A DNA stretch of 64,000 bases from Marinomonas primoryensis (GTDB lineage: Bacteria > Pseudomonadota > Gammaproteobacteria > Pseudomonadales > Marinomonadaceae). Positions 56,510-64,000 of this stretch are shown here, one piece after another; the stretch's first letter is position 1, and each line of letters starts with the position of its first letter. Made by a program: the position numbers and the translations under genes. The notes under the pieces were generated by a model. The model saw nothing but the letters and a program-made list of their open reading frames with translations, was not told the DNA's origin and made no database searches. The DNA is taken from positions 1,722,001-1,786,000 of the forward strand of contig NZ_CP054301.1 of NCBI RefSeq assembly GCF_013372285.1. Reading direction: 5' to 3'.

Positions 56510-56871
56510 TGATGTTGACTGAAAACGGCGCTGTACTTTGTCATGTTGATGATCTTAAAGAAGGCGGCACGAAAGGCTTTTTAGAAAACGAGGCCGGGCA
56601 GGATTTGCTATTCGTGGTGAAATTTAACGACGAATTTTATGGCTGGCGAAATGCTTGTCCTCATGTGAATAACGCACCGATGGCATGGCGTAAAGATGCT
56701 TATATGGATGCTAAAAAGCAACATGTTGCTTGTCATGCTCATGGTGCCTTATTTGAGCCTGATTCTGGGTTGTGTATTCAGGGGCCTTGCCTTGGCAAGA
56801 CGCTAGAAAAAGTACCTGTTTATGTTAATTCGATGGGCATGGTCTCAATTTTATTAACAGACATTAATTAA
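56506..56871 (+). CDS. Rieske [2Fe-2S] ferredoxin
   Basis: A 121-residue protein with a complete Rieske motif, C-x-H (ACPHVN) and C-x-x-H (ACHAHGALF), separated by about 30 residues. It should carry electrons to an oxygenase. No Rieske oxygenase alpha subunit and no reductase is encoded nearby, so its partner is elsewhere or it serves the FAD monooxygenase indirectly. Two adjacent ATGs (56506, 56509) are possible starts and overlap the transporter stop. Confidence 0.9.
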   Translation: MMMLTENGAVLCHVDDLKEGGTKGFLENEAGQDLLFVVKFNDEFYGWRNACPHVNNAPMAWRKDAYMDAKKQHVACHAHGALFEPDSGLCIQGPCLGKTLEKVPVYVNSMGMVSILLTDIN

Positions 56872-56903
56872 TTCTACTGACAACAAAAATAAGGAGTCAT
56901 TAA

Positions 56904-58034
56904 ATGGCTGCAGTAAATAAAGTATTGGTCATTGGTGGTGGTTTCTCCGGTATGGCCACAGCAATTAAAATGCGCAGTCATGGCATTCAAGTTGATCTTG
57001 TTGAGATTGATCCTGAATGGTGTGAGTTGGGCGCTGGTATCAGCATTAATGGCGCGTCTATGCGTGCATTAGAAAACCTTGGGCTGTATCAGCAAGTTGT
57101 TGAACAAGGTTGTGTGACCGATGGAGTCGCTATTCACCTAGCTCATGGTCCTTTAATTATGGAGCTACCAACGCCAAGCCCAGTTGGTTCCTCTGTGGGA
57201 GGCAGTGGCGGTATTTTTCGTCCGACTCTCGCTCGCATTATGTCTACTGCGACACTTGAGTCTGGTGTCAATGTCCGCTTGGGCTGCACTTATACAGACA
57301 TTCAACAGAATGAATCTGGCGCAGTTGTGGCTTTTACCGATGGAAGTACGCACGACTATGATCTTGTTGTTGGTGCAGACGGCGTACACTCAAAAATACG
57401 CAAAGAATTCTTCCCTGAAGTGGCTGATCCTGAATACATAGGTCAGGGCGTGTGGCGTGCGATTATGCCACGTACCGCTGAGATCAATCGCGTGACCATG
57501 TGGATGGGCGATCACCTTAAGCTTGGTGTAAACCCAGTATCTGATACTCATATGTATATGTTTATTACGGAAGATCGTCCTACGAAAGAACACATCGATA
57601 AAGAAACGTGGCCACAAATTTTCGCAGGCTTGATGGAACATTTTCCTAATCCAATTATAAAAGCGTTGATTCCACATGCATTAAAAGAAGAGGCAAACAT
57701 TGACTACCGTCCGCTTGCTAATTTGCTGGTTAAAACACCTTGGAACAAAGGTCGTCTAGTGATGATTGGTGATACGGTTGCCGCGACGACTCCTCATCTT
57801 GCGTCTGGCGCAGGTATTGGTATCGAAAGCGGTATCGTATTAGCGGATGAGTTGGCGGCGAATGATGATGTTCAGGTGGCGCTTGATAAGTTTCATGATC
57901 GTCGTTGGGATCGTTGTCGCATGGTGGTCGAAAACTCCGCTCGCTTGTGCCATATCGAGATTCATGGTGGCGATAAAGCCGAACACTCAAAAATTATGGG
58001 ACAGTCACTAATAGCGTTAAGTCAGCCTATTTAA
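56904..58034 (+). CDS. FAD-dependent aromatic monooxygenase
   Basis: A 376-residue group A flavoprotein monooxygenase, of the salicylate/6-hydroxynicotinate hydroxylase type. The FAD-binding GxGxxG lies at VLVIGGGFSGMATAIKMR, the DG motif at VVGADGVHSKIRKEF and the GD motif at GRLVMIGDTVAATTPHLASG. It adds one hydroxyl group to an aromatic ring using NAD(P)H and O2, and would supply the diol for the dioxygenase. AAGGAG upstream. Confidence 0.92.
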   Translation: MAAVNKVLVIGGGFSGMATAIKMRSHGIQVDLVEIDPEWCELGAGISINGASMRALENLGLYQQVVEQGCVTDGVAIHLAHGPLIMELPTPSPVGSSVGGSGGIFRPTLARIMSTATLESGVNVRLGCTYTDIQQNESGAVVAFTDGSTHDYDLVVGADGVHSKIRKEFFPEVADPEYIGQGVWRAIMPRTAEINRVTMWMGDHLKLGVNPVSDTHMYMFITEDRPTKEHIDKETWPQIFAGLMEHFPNPIIKALIPHALKEEANIDYRPLANLLVKTPWNKGRLVMIGDTVAATTPHLASGAGIGIESGIVLADELAANDDVQVALDKFHDRRWDRCRMVVENSARLCHIEIHGGDKAEHSKIMGQSLIALSQPI

Positions 58035-58045
58035 AAACTCCCTTG

Positions 58046-58085
58046 GGCAGTGTGACGCGCTTGTGTTCACTGCCATTTTTTATTT
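58046..58085 (+). terminator. Terminator-like hairpin inside the operon
   Basis: GGCAGTG at 58046-58052 and CACTGCC at 58068-58074 are followed by a long T-rich run (ATTTTTTATTTTTTG). It lies between the monooxygenase and cupin genes and may attenuate downstream expression. Confidence 0.65.
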
Positions 58086-58124
58086 TTTGTTATGTGTGCT
58101 TTTTAACATTAGAGAGGTTACTCC

Positions 58125-58703
58125 GTGAGTTTTCCCGATATTTACCGTGTGGTCACGGGTCATGATGAAAATGGTAACGCGATTATTTTAGAAAAAGGTC
58201 CACTTAATACTGTGATGGACCTTGAAGCGGTTCCAGGCACTAAGTTTCATGAAGTATGGAACACTAGCGATACACCGGCACCTATCACCAATGCTCAAAC
58301 CGACCCAACTCTGGGACCAGTAGTTTTACCACCGATGAAAGCGGGCACTCGAATTCGCTTTGTTGATATTCCGCCTGACACTGAGGAGTTTTTGACTCAG
58401 GGGGAAGGCAAGATGAAAGATATGTTTTCAAAAGTCGGAGATGAAGATGCCTCCACAGTAAAAGAAGATTCTCCTCATCCTTTGATGCATCGTACTGAGT
58501 CAGTGGATTATGGCATTGTTATTGAAGGCGAGTTGACCTTGATTGTTGATAATGGCGAAGCAATTTTAAAGCCCGGTAGTGTCGTTATTCAGCGTGGTAC
58601 TAACCATGCGTGGGCGAATCGCTCAGGAAAAATGTGCCGTATTTTATTCATCCTAATCGGTGGACAGTACGACGATCAATTGGCTAACGCCTTAACTAAA
58701 TAA
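58125..58703 (+). CDS. Cupin-domain protein
   Basis: A 192-residue protein with a single C-terminal cupin barrel: HRTESVDYGIVIEGELTLIV and PGSVVIQRGTNHAWANRSGK carry the usual His and Glu metal ligands. Start is GTG, with GAGAGG upstream. Related small cupins occur in aromatic degradation clusters; the reaction is not known. Could be an isomerase, a decarboxylase or a dioxygenase. Confidence 0.82.
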   Translation: MSFPDIYRVVTGHDENGNAIILEKGPLNTVMDLEAVPGTKFHEVWNTSDTPAPITNAQTDPTLGPVVLPPMKAGTRIRFVDIPPDTEEFLTQGEGKMKDMFSKVGDEDASTVKEDSPHPLMHRTESVDYGIVIEGELTLIVDNGEAILKPGSVVIQRGTNHAWANRSGKMCRILFILIGGQYDDQLANALTK

Positions 58704-58714
58704 GGAGTCATAAA

Positions 58715-59698
58715 ATGAAATTTGCAACCCTACCAAATGGCACCTTAGATGGTCGTCTAGTCGTTGTTTCAAAAGATTTAACCAAAGCTGTCGACGCCAC
58801 AGTTATTGCGCCTAACTTATTATCAGTAGTACAAAATTGGCAAGAAAAAGCCGCCGATCTTCAAGCTTTGTACGACTTATTAAACGCAGGAAAAGTTGAT
58901 GCTGCTTTTGATTTTGATCCGTCTACTTGCCTTGCTCCGCTGCCAAGAAGTTCGCAGTGGTTAGACGGCTCTGCGTTTATCAATCATGGTAAATTGATGG
59001 AAGAAGCGTTTAATACTAAGCCTATTCCCGATTTCGACACCATTCCGGTGATGTACCAAGGTGCGAGCGATGATTTTCAAGGTCCAACTGCAGATATTCT
59101 GATGCCAAATGAAGAGGATGGTATCGACTTTGAAGGCGAGTTTGGTGTAATTACAGGGCCAGTACCTATGGCGGCAACTCTGAACGAAGCGGCTCAGGCG
59201 ATTTGTTTGTTGGTACAAATAAACGATTGGAGTCTACGATCGTTTGGGCCTCGTGAAATGGCAACGGGATTTGGTTTTATACAAGCCAAGCCATCATCAA
59301 GTTTTGCACCGGTTGCGGTTACTCCTGATGAACTGGGGGATGCTTGGAAAAATGGACGCTTTAATTTGCATCTTAACATCACATGGAATAGTGAGCGTTT
59401 TGGTGAACCGCATGGTAGTGAAATGAATTTTTCTTTCCCTGAGTTGATCGCTCATGCGGCACGAACTCGCAAATTAAATGCAGGCTGTGTCATAGGATCG
59501 GGTACCGTTTCCAATAAATCTCGAGATGCAGGATCAGCGTGTATAGCTGAACGGCGAGTTATTGAGAAAATCGATCTTGGTGAGATTAAAACTCAGTATA
59601 TGCGTTTTGGTGACAGTGTCCGTATGCAGGCGAAATTTGATGATGGTCGCGATGGCCCATTTGGCGTGATCGAGCAAAAAGTCATAGCGAACAAATAA
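58715..59698 (+). CDS. Fumarylacetoacetate hydrolase (FAH) family protein
   Basis: A 327-residue FAH-family enzyme. The metal-binding E-x-E lies in DGIDFEGEFGVITG, the Asp in NDWSLRSFG, and the Lys in GFIQAKPSSSF. Enzymes of this group hydrolyse or decarboxylate ring-cleavage products (fumarylpyruvate or 4-oxalocrotonate types). It is 12 bp after the cupin, so it should act late in the pathway. AAGGAG precedes the ATG. Confidence 0.88.
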   Translation: MKFATLPNGTLDGRLVVVSKDLTKAVDATVIAPNLLSVVQNWQEKAADLQALYDLLNAGKVDAAFDFDPSTCLAPLPRSSQWLDGSAFINHGKLMEEAFNTKPIPDFDTIPVMYQGASDDFQGPTADILMPNEEDGIDFEGEFGVITGPVPMAATLNEAAQAICLLVQINDWSLRSFGPREMATGFGFIQAKPSSSFAPVAVTPDELGDAWKNGRFNLHLNITWNSERFGEPHGSEMNFSFPELIAHAARTRKLNAGCVIGSGTVSNKSRDAGSACIAERRVIEKIDLGEIKTQYMRFGDSVRMQAKFDDGRDGPFGVIEQKVIANK

Positions 59699-59712
59699 AT
59701 AAGGGCTGTCAG

Positions 59713-60681
59713 ATGCATGTATTAATTACGGGCGCAAATGGCTTTGTTGGACAATCGCTGGCAAACCATATCCTGTCCCAAGGCTGTGTTGGAGAAAGCA
59801 AGGTCTCGCGTTTGACCTTGCTAGATCGTCAGTTTGATGAGGCTGTTGATAGCTCATCACTCGATTTGGTGGTTGAGCAACATAGCGGTGACCTTGCAGA
59901 CGATCAATGGCTGAAAGACACACTGGGGCGTTTCCCTATGGATGTTATTTACCATCTGGCCAGTATTCCCGGTGGCATGGCGGAAAAAAATGATCAGCTC
60001 GGTCGCAGTGTGAATATTGATGCCACGATGACCTTACTTGATATCTGCAAAAATCAAACGGAATCGATAGGACACAAACCTGTATTGGTGTTCGCTAGTA
60101 GCATTGCGGTCTTTGGCATCATGCCTGATTTGGTCAACGATGATACTCCGCTGAAACCTCAGATGAGTTATGGCGCCCATAAAATCGTTGGTGAGGTGAT
60201 GATTAATGACTTTAGTCGCCGTGGCTGGGTCGATGGTCGCTCATTACGTTTGCCTGGTGTATTGGCTCGTCCTCCAGCTGAAACTGGTCAATTGTCGGCT
60301 TTTCTTAGCGATATTATTCGTGAGTTATCCCAAGGTCATACTTTCGTTTGCCCTATGTCAGCACAAGCAAAAACATGGGCATCGTCTTTACCAAACATTA
60401 TTGAAAACCTTATGCATGGCGCAGCGGTAGAAGAAAGCAAACTAAAGGCGACTAGAACCTTTACCTTACCCACTCTCTGTTTCAGCATGGCAGAAATGGT
60501 CGATGCTATTGGCTCGGTTTATAAGCAAAACGCGAAAGAGCTCGTTAGCTATGAACCAAATCCAATGATTGAAAACTTGTTTGGGCGCTTTCCACCGCTA
60601 GAAACCCCTTCTGCCGATGAAGTGGGTTTTAAGCATGATGGCGATCTTAATAAGCTAGTAGAACGGGCTTTATTAAAATGA
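59713..60681 (+). CDS. NAD-dependent epimerase/dehydratase
   Basis: A 322-residue extended SDR. NAD-binding GxxGxxG in LITGANGFVGQSLANHIL; catalytic YxxxK in MSYGAHKIVGEVM; FASSIAVFGIMPDL gives the Ser of the triad. It resembles the D-erythronate dehydrogenase (DenD) group. In this operon it may oxidise a hydroxy acid intermediate. It overlaps the next gene by 4 bp. Confidence 0.88.
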   Translation: MHVLITGANGFVGQSLANHILSQGCVGESKVSRLTLLDRQFDEAVDSSSLDLVVEQHSGDLADDQWLKDTLGRFPMDVIYHLASIPGGMAEKNDQLGRSVNIDATMTLLDICKNQTESIGHKPVLVFASSIAVFGIMPDLVNDDTPLKPQMSYGAHKIVGEVMINDFSRRGWVDGRSLRLPGVLARPPAETGQLSAFLSDIIRELSQGHTFVCPMSAQAKTWASSLPNIIENLMHGAAVEESKLKATRTFTLPTLCFSMAEMVDAIGSVYKQNAKELVSYEPNPMIENLFGRFPPLETPSADEVGFKHDGDLNKLVERALLK

Positions 60682-61430
60682 ACATGAATACGCTATTTTC
60701 GCTACAAGATAAGGTCGTACTGGTTACTGGCGCATCCGGTGGATTAGGTTCGGCCATTGTCGATACTATGGCCGCTTATGGCGCTAAGGTTATTGCTTCC
60801 GATCGGACAAACCAGTATGTCGCGAAAAGTGGCGTGGTTTTTATTGCTTGTGATCTAAGTCGTAACGAGGACATCGATAAACTGGTTGAACAAGCCAAGA
60901 CGGTTTACGGCCGTATTGATGTTTTTGTGTCGAATGCTGGCGTACAAGGGCCGGCTGGTCCAATAGAATTGATCACCGATGACGACTGGGATTTGGTCAT
61001 GTCGATCAATCTAAAAAGTGCATTACGACTTTGCTCTGCGTTGATTCCTGATATGGCTGAACGCGGGCAAGGGTCCGTGATTTTAATGTCTAGTATTGCC
61101 GGATTAAGAGGTAATAAAGCCATTGGGCTCTATAGTTTATCGAAGGCTGGATTGGCTCAGTTAGCGCGGAATTTAGCTGTTGAGTGGGGACCTAAAGGGG
61201 TTCGAGTGAACGCCATTTCTCCCGGCTTGATTCGTACGCCTTTGGCCTCTGAGTTACTTAAAAACGAGCAATTTATGCAGCGCCGATTGCTCAGCACCCC
61301 ACTTCGTCGAGTCGGTGAACCAGAAGAAATTGCCGGCGTGGCTGTGATGCTGGCAAGTAGGGCGGGTGGCTTTATTTCTGGGCAAAATATCGTTGTAGAT
61401 GGAGGTACTATTATCAGCGATGGCAATTAA
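60678..61430 (+). CDS. Short-chain dehydrogenase/reductase
   Basis: A 250-residue classical SDR. The cofactor motif is [20 protein letters not shown], with Asp/Arg (ASDRTN) after it; NAGVQG follows, the catalytic Ser lies in LMSSIAG and the YxxxK in YSLSKAG. It is the last gene of the operon. It oxidises or reduces an alcohol or ketone intermediate. The minus-strand frames over it are shadows. Confidence 0.9.
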   Translation: MNMNTLFSLQDKVVLVTGASGGLGSAIVDTMAAYGAKVIASDRTNQYVAKSGVVFIACDLSRNEDIDKLVEQAKTVYGRIDVFVSNAGVQGPAGPIELITDDDWDLVMSINLKSALRLCSALIPDMAERGQGSVILMSSIAGLRGNKAIGLYSLSKAGLAQLARNLAVEWGPKGVRVNAISPGLIRTPLASELLKNEQFMQRRLLSTPLRRVGEPEEIAGVAVMLASRAGGFISGQNIVVDGGTIISDGN

Positions 61431-61461
61431 TAGATGGGTTGAGACAGTATGATAGAAAACT

Positions 61462-61480
61462 GTAGAGTCTGGGAAGTCCA
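61462..61480 (+). repeat. 19-bp motif GTARAGTCTGGRAAGTCCA, copy 3
   Basis: GTAGAGTCTGGGAAGTCCA, 31 bp after the end of the operon. Same motif as 28741-28759 (minus) and 30576-30594. A shorter related TCTGGAAAGTCCGG is at 61684. Confidence 0.4.
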
Positions 61481-61825
61481 TTTTGATTTAGGTAGTAGTG
61501 TCAAGTATCTCGTATGTGTGAATTAGTCAATCATGTACATAAGATTTACCGACAGTCCATTGACTGGCTGAGTTGGAGCTTCACACTTAATAATGAAAAA
61601 AAGAGACAAACAAATAGGTGCCTGGTAAAGCCTTTAAGTCGCTGCCAGCCATGTTATTTTATCACTATAATTATCGAACAAATTCTGGAAAGTCCGGCAG
61701 GCTATTTTTAAAAAAGATTAGACAATACATTTGGTTAGTGTAATATACGCCCCGTCTTCAAGCGAAGGTATTTTTTACATATTTGTAATTATGTTTTTCT
61801 TGTTAAGATGTGTGGCCAGATATTT
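61481..61825. other. Intergenic region, no gene seen
   Basis: The 65-codon plus-strand frame at 61514 has no ribosome binding site and no recognisable product. The rest is AT-rich. Confidence 0.4.
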
Positions 61826-61875
61826 TTTTCTTTAATCATAAAGATAAGTAACTTTATCTTTATGATTAAAGAAAA
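61826..61875. repeat. 22-bp perfect inverted repeat
   Basis: The arms at 61826-61847 and 61854-61875 are exact complements (core TTCTTTAATCATAAAGATA) with a 6-base loop. Both sides end in T or A runs, so it could serve as a bidirectional terminator, 400 bp after the SDR gene, or be a relic of a mobile element end. Confidence 0.7.
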
Positions 61876-61960
61876 TATAAAATGTTTTGTTGATTTATAA
61901 GGTTTTTCTTGTATATTTGCATTTAAGGTCATTTTGGGTTGGATAGTGTAACTTTTTTTT

Positions 61961-62002
61961 CGCACTTACAAGGCGAATGTTCTAACCTCTCTACACCCAC
62001 CA
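61961..62002 (+). pseudogene. tRNA-Val 3' fragment
   Basis: The anticodon arm half and CACCCACCA end of the tRNA-Val are recognisable (CGCACTTACAAGGCGAATGT, then CTACACCCACCA), but the rest is missing. It is similar to the fragment at 39861-39917. Confidence 0.75.
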
Positions 62003-62052
62003 CTAACTAGACAGTGGGCTTGGTCAAACAAGCAAAAGAACTAGATCGTGTT

Positions 62053-62129
62053 GGAGTGGTAGTTCAGTTGGTTAGAATACCTGCCTGTCACGCAGGGGGT
62101 CGCGGGTTCGAGTCCCGTCCATTCCGCCA
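62053..62129 (+). tRNA. tRNA-Asp (GTC), detached copy
   Basis: Identical to the tRNA-Asp genes at 39968-40810, preceded by the same spacer (ACTAGACAGTGGGCTTGGTC) and followed by the same downstream bases as the array copies (TTTCATGTTGCTTTTACAGT). It lies about 21 kb from the array, beyond the catabolic cluster. Confidence 0.97.
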
Positions 62130-62493
62130 TTTCATGTTGCTTTTACAGTAATGTGGTTAATGGCAAAGCGTTACCGTTTTACAAGCCTTTCATTTGTTCA
62201 ATTCATTCTGTATATATCAAGCCTTTGTCTTAGAGTCTATTTGTCATTTCAGGCATTTTTAATTATTCGTACCCTAGATTTCCCTCATTTTCTTGCCTTT
62301 AACTGTTTCTCCTTGTTGTTCTCAAGTTATTTTGTGTAATTTTTATCCATATTAGTATGATATTTTTTCAATATTGTATTGCGGAAGAAATACTTACTGG
62401 TAATATCAGGTTATGGGCTTCTATAATAGAAGCGTATAAGTGATTTGATAATAGAAAATAAAATTCCCAATAAAAATAACAACGGAGCTTATT
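62130..62493. other. Intergenic region upstream of the FadL gene
   Basis: The first 50 bp are the remains of the tRNA-array spacer. No gene is seen in the rest, which must contain the promoter of the porin. GGAG lies 10 bp before the ATG at 62494. Confidence 0.5.
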
Positions 62494-63798
62494 ATGACTA
62501 CCTCCTCAAAATTCTTGTTTAGAGCAAGCCTTGTTGCCGCCTCTGTGGCTGCTGCATCTTCCGCGTATTCAGCGGGTTTTGCTCTAAATGATCATAGTGC
62601 GACAGCCTCGGGTAAAGCGTTAGCAGGTGTAGCAGCTTCTAATGAAGATATCTCTGCCAGTTTCTGGAACCCTGCGCTCTTTGTAAATGCCCAAGATACA
62701 ACTGTTTTTGTGTCGGGAGCTTATGTCATGCCAAGTATGGATGTGACAAATATTTCTGCCAATAATGCAACTGCCGCTGGGGGATCATCTATAACTGGGT
62801 CTTCAACAAACAGCGACTCTGTTAATAATACGTTAGTGCCTTCTTTTTATCTTGCTAAGCCTTTATCAGATAAGACTGTGGCGGGCATTTCACTAAATGT
62901 TCCTTTTGGCTTATCAGGCGATTATGGCCAGGATTGGGCAGGGCGTTTTCATGCAACTGAAACTGCTGTACAAGATATCGCTTTGAGCTTTTCGTTAGCT
63001 CACCGTATGAATGATTGGGTATCAGTTGGTGCTAGTGTGCAGGTTCATAAAGCTGAGATTGTTTTAGAATCTGGTGTTGGATCTACTGTTGCGTTAGCTG
63101 GGGGAGAAGGTGTTGGCCGAATTGAAGCCGATGATACTGGTTATGGCTACAGCTTAGGTGTTGCTTTGGAACCAAAAAAAGGTACTAGAATTGGTTTGGG
63201 TTATCGAAGTGAAGTGGATTTTGATTTTAAAGGTGATGTTAAATATACGGGGGTTTCTACCGGCTTGTCTACCGCTAAAGGTTTAGTTGATGCTAATGTG
63301 AGTGATTCGGTAACGTTACCTTCTGTGCTTACCTTAGGTTTAGAGCAAGATTTAACGCCTAAATTAACTCTTGGTTTAACAGCAATAAAAACAGGTTGGG
63401 GATCTCTTGATGGCCTAAATATTAACTTTGATAGTTCTCAATCAAATTCAGTTCTCACTTTTGGCTTTGAAGATCAGTGGATGTATTCAGCGGGTTTGAC
63501 CTATGATTATTCTGATAAGCTGACCTTGCGTACTGGTGTGGCGATGGATAATTCACCAGTGACTGATGAGTATCGTTCAGCTCGAACACCGGATGGTGAT
63601 CGTAAATGGATATCTATTGGTGGGACTTATGACTTTAATGACATGACATCTGCTACCTTTGCCTTTACTCACGTGATGATTGAAGATGTGTCCGTAAATC
63701 GTACAAACTTAACGGAAGATGCAAGTCGAGGAAAGCTAAAAGCTGATTATGAATCATCTGCGAATGTTGTCTCTGTTGCTATGAACATGGCGTTCTAA
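62494..63798 (+). CDS. FadL/OmpP1-family outer-membrane porin
   Basis: A 434-residue outer-membrane protein. It has a signal peptide (ASLVAASVAAASSAYSAGFA), the plug region typical of FadL (GFALNDHSATASGKALAGVA), ISASFWNPAL and a C-terminal Phe (VAMNMAF). FadL proteins pass long-chain fatty acids or aromatic hydrocarbons (TodX) through the outer membrane. Placed beyond the catabolic operon, it could import that pathway's substrate, but a general fatty acid role is equally possible. Confidence 0.9.
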   Translation: MTTSSKFLFRASLVAASVAAASSAYSAGFALNDHSATASGKALAGVAASNEDISASFWNPALFVNAQDTTVFVSGAYVMPSMDVTNISANNATAAGGSSITGSSTNSDSVNNTLVPSFYLAKPLSDKTVAGISLNVPFGLSGDYGQDWAGRFHATETAVQDIALSFSLAHRMNDWVSVGASVQVHKAEIVLESGVGSTVALAGGEGVGRIEADDTGYGYSLGVALEPKKGTRIGLGYRSEVDFDFKGDVKYTGVSTGLSTAKGLVDANVSDSVTLPSVLTLGLEQDLTPKLTLGLTAIKTGWGSLDGLNINFDSSQSNSVLTFGFEDQWMYSAGLTYDYSDKLTLRTGVAMDNSPVTDEYRSARTPDGDRKWISIGGTYDFNDMTSATFAFTHVMIEDVSVNRTNLTEDASRGKLKADYESSANVVSVAMNMAF

Positions 63799-63822
63799 AT
63801 TCGTTAATCTATTTTTTAATAG

Positions 63823-63859
63823 AAAAAGCCAGAGTTCGATTATGAACTCTGGCTTTTTT
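63823..63859 (+). terminator. Rho-independent terminator
   Basis: AAAAAGCCAGAGTTC at 63823-63837 and its exact complement at 63844-63858 enclose GATTAT; a T run follows. It ends the porin transcript and can also serve the converging gene on the right. Confidence 0.93.
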
Positions 63860-63908
63860 GTGTCTGTCGTTTGAGGGGGGGATGATTATTTGATGAAGTC
63901 AACCAATG

Positions 63909-64000
63909 CTAATAGACCATGCGTAATTCTTTTGCTTTTGCGTTGTCTTTTGCGGTCCAGTCGGACAGTGGTGAAGGCTTAGCGAAGTAGTACCCTTGTA
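63909..64000 (-). CDS. EAL-domain protein, C-terminal end (partial)
   Basis: The minus-strand frame entering from the right edge reads QGYYFAKPSPLSDW and ends ELRMVY with a stop at 63909. QGYYFAKP is the end of EAL domains of c-di-GMP phosphodiesterases. The remainder is outside the window. Confidence 0.7.
   Translation of the reverse strand, partial: QGYYFAKPSPLSDWTAKDNAKAKELRMVY

Noticed and set aside
61514..61711. 65-codon ORF after the SDR gene
   Set aside because: No ribosome binding site, no motif, and the composition of non-coding DNA around it.

Overview
The window looks like chromosomal DNA of a marine gammaproteobacterium, most probably Marinomonas or a close relative in the Oceanospirillales. 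This is inference from moderate G+C, the kinds of EAL-HDOD, type I RM and tRNA Asp/Val genes present, and the catabolic gene set. No 16S or housekeeping marker is present to prove it. About two thirds of the window (1 to 42.5 kb) is an accessory region full of decayed insertion sequences, integrase modules, restriction-modification and toxin-antitoxin genes. The last third (42.9 to 61.4 kb) is a coherent catabolic gene cluster, followed by a FadL-type porin.

Layout. 1-7.0 kb: remnants of IS481-like and IS5 elements, an intact IS10-like element (1655-2977) with a perfect 9-bp target duplication inside a decayed EAL-HDOD gene, a decayed IS30 transposase, an intact EAL-HDOD gene, and a second IS30 element with perfect 25-bp ends but a broken transposase. 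7.0-16.5 kb: DUF2384-type antitoxin genes, then a WYL regulator, an unknown protein, and a 1756-residue protein that carries an active-looking tyrosine recombinase at its C-terminus and a second, apparently inactivated recombinase-like half at its N-terminus. An AlpA-like DNA-binding protein and a Fic protein follow. This is the most unusual locus in the window. 17.1-25.4 kb: type I RM operon hsdM-hsdS-rhuM-hsdR. 25.4-36.5 kb: two related integrase modules (Xre regulator, excisionase-like gene, about 400-residue integrase, accessory gene) in mirror-image orientation. They enclose hipBA, a decayed recombinase, IS fragments and a histidine-rich metal-handling operon (HupE, EamA transporter, membrane-anchor protein). 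36.8-38.9 kb: a LexA box and the start of an SOS gene cut by an IS, then two antitoxin-like remnants. 39.8-40.9 kb: alternating tRNA-Asp and tRNA-Val array. 41.3-42.6 kb: a broken IS3 element sitting in a relic duplicate of the lysR/promoter region of the catabolic cluster.

Catabolic cluster. A LysR regulator (45.1-46.0 kb) is divergent from a long run of co-directional genes: DUF1302 and DUF1329 envelope proteins, an alpha/beta hydrolase of the C-C-bond hydrolase type, a VOC extradiol-type dioxygenase, an MFS permease, a YCF48-type beta-propeller protein with an MMPL/RND transporter, a Rieske ferredoxin, an FAD monooxygenase, a cupin, an FAH-family hydrolase, an NAD-dependent epimerase/dehydratase and an SDR. 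A second alpha/beta hydrolase and a cyclase-family hydrolase lie upstream. Together this reads as uptake, ring hydroxylation, ring cleavage and hydrolysis of an aromatic or similar cyclic compound whose identity the sequence does not give. A palindrome TTCGA-N5-TCGAA occurs at three places in the lysR-linked promoters and is a good candidate operator. A further tRNA-Asp with a tRNA-Val remnant and the same spacer lies at 62 kb, so the catabolic block is bracketed by pieces of the tRNA array.

The right edge holds a FadL/OmpP1 porin and the C-terminal end of an EAL-domain protein running off the window.
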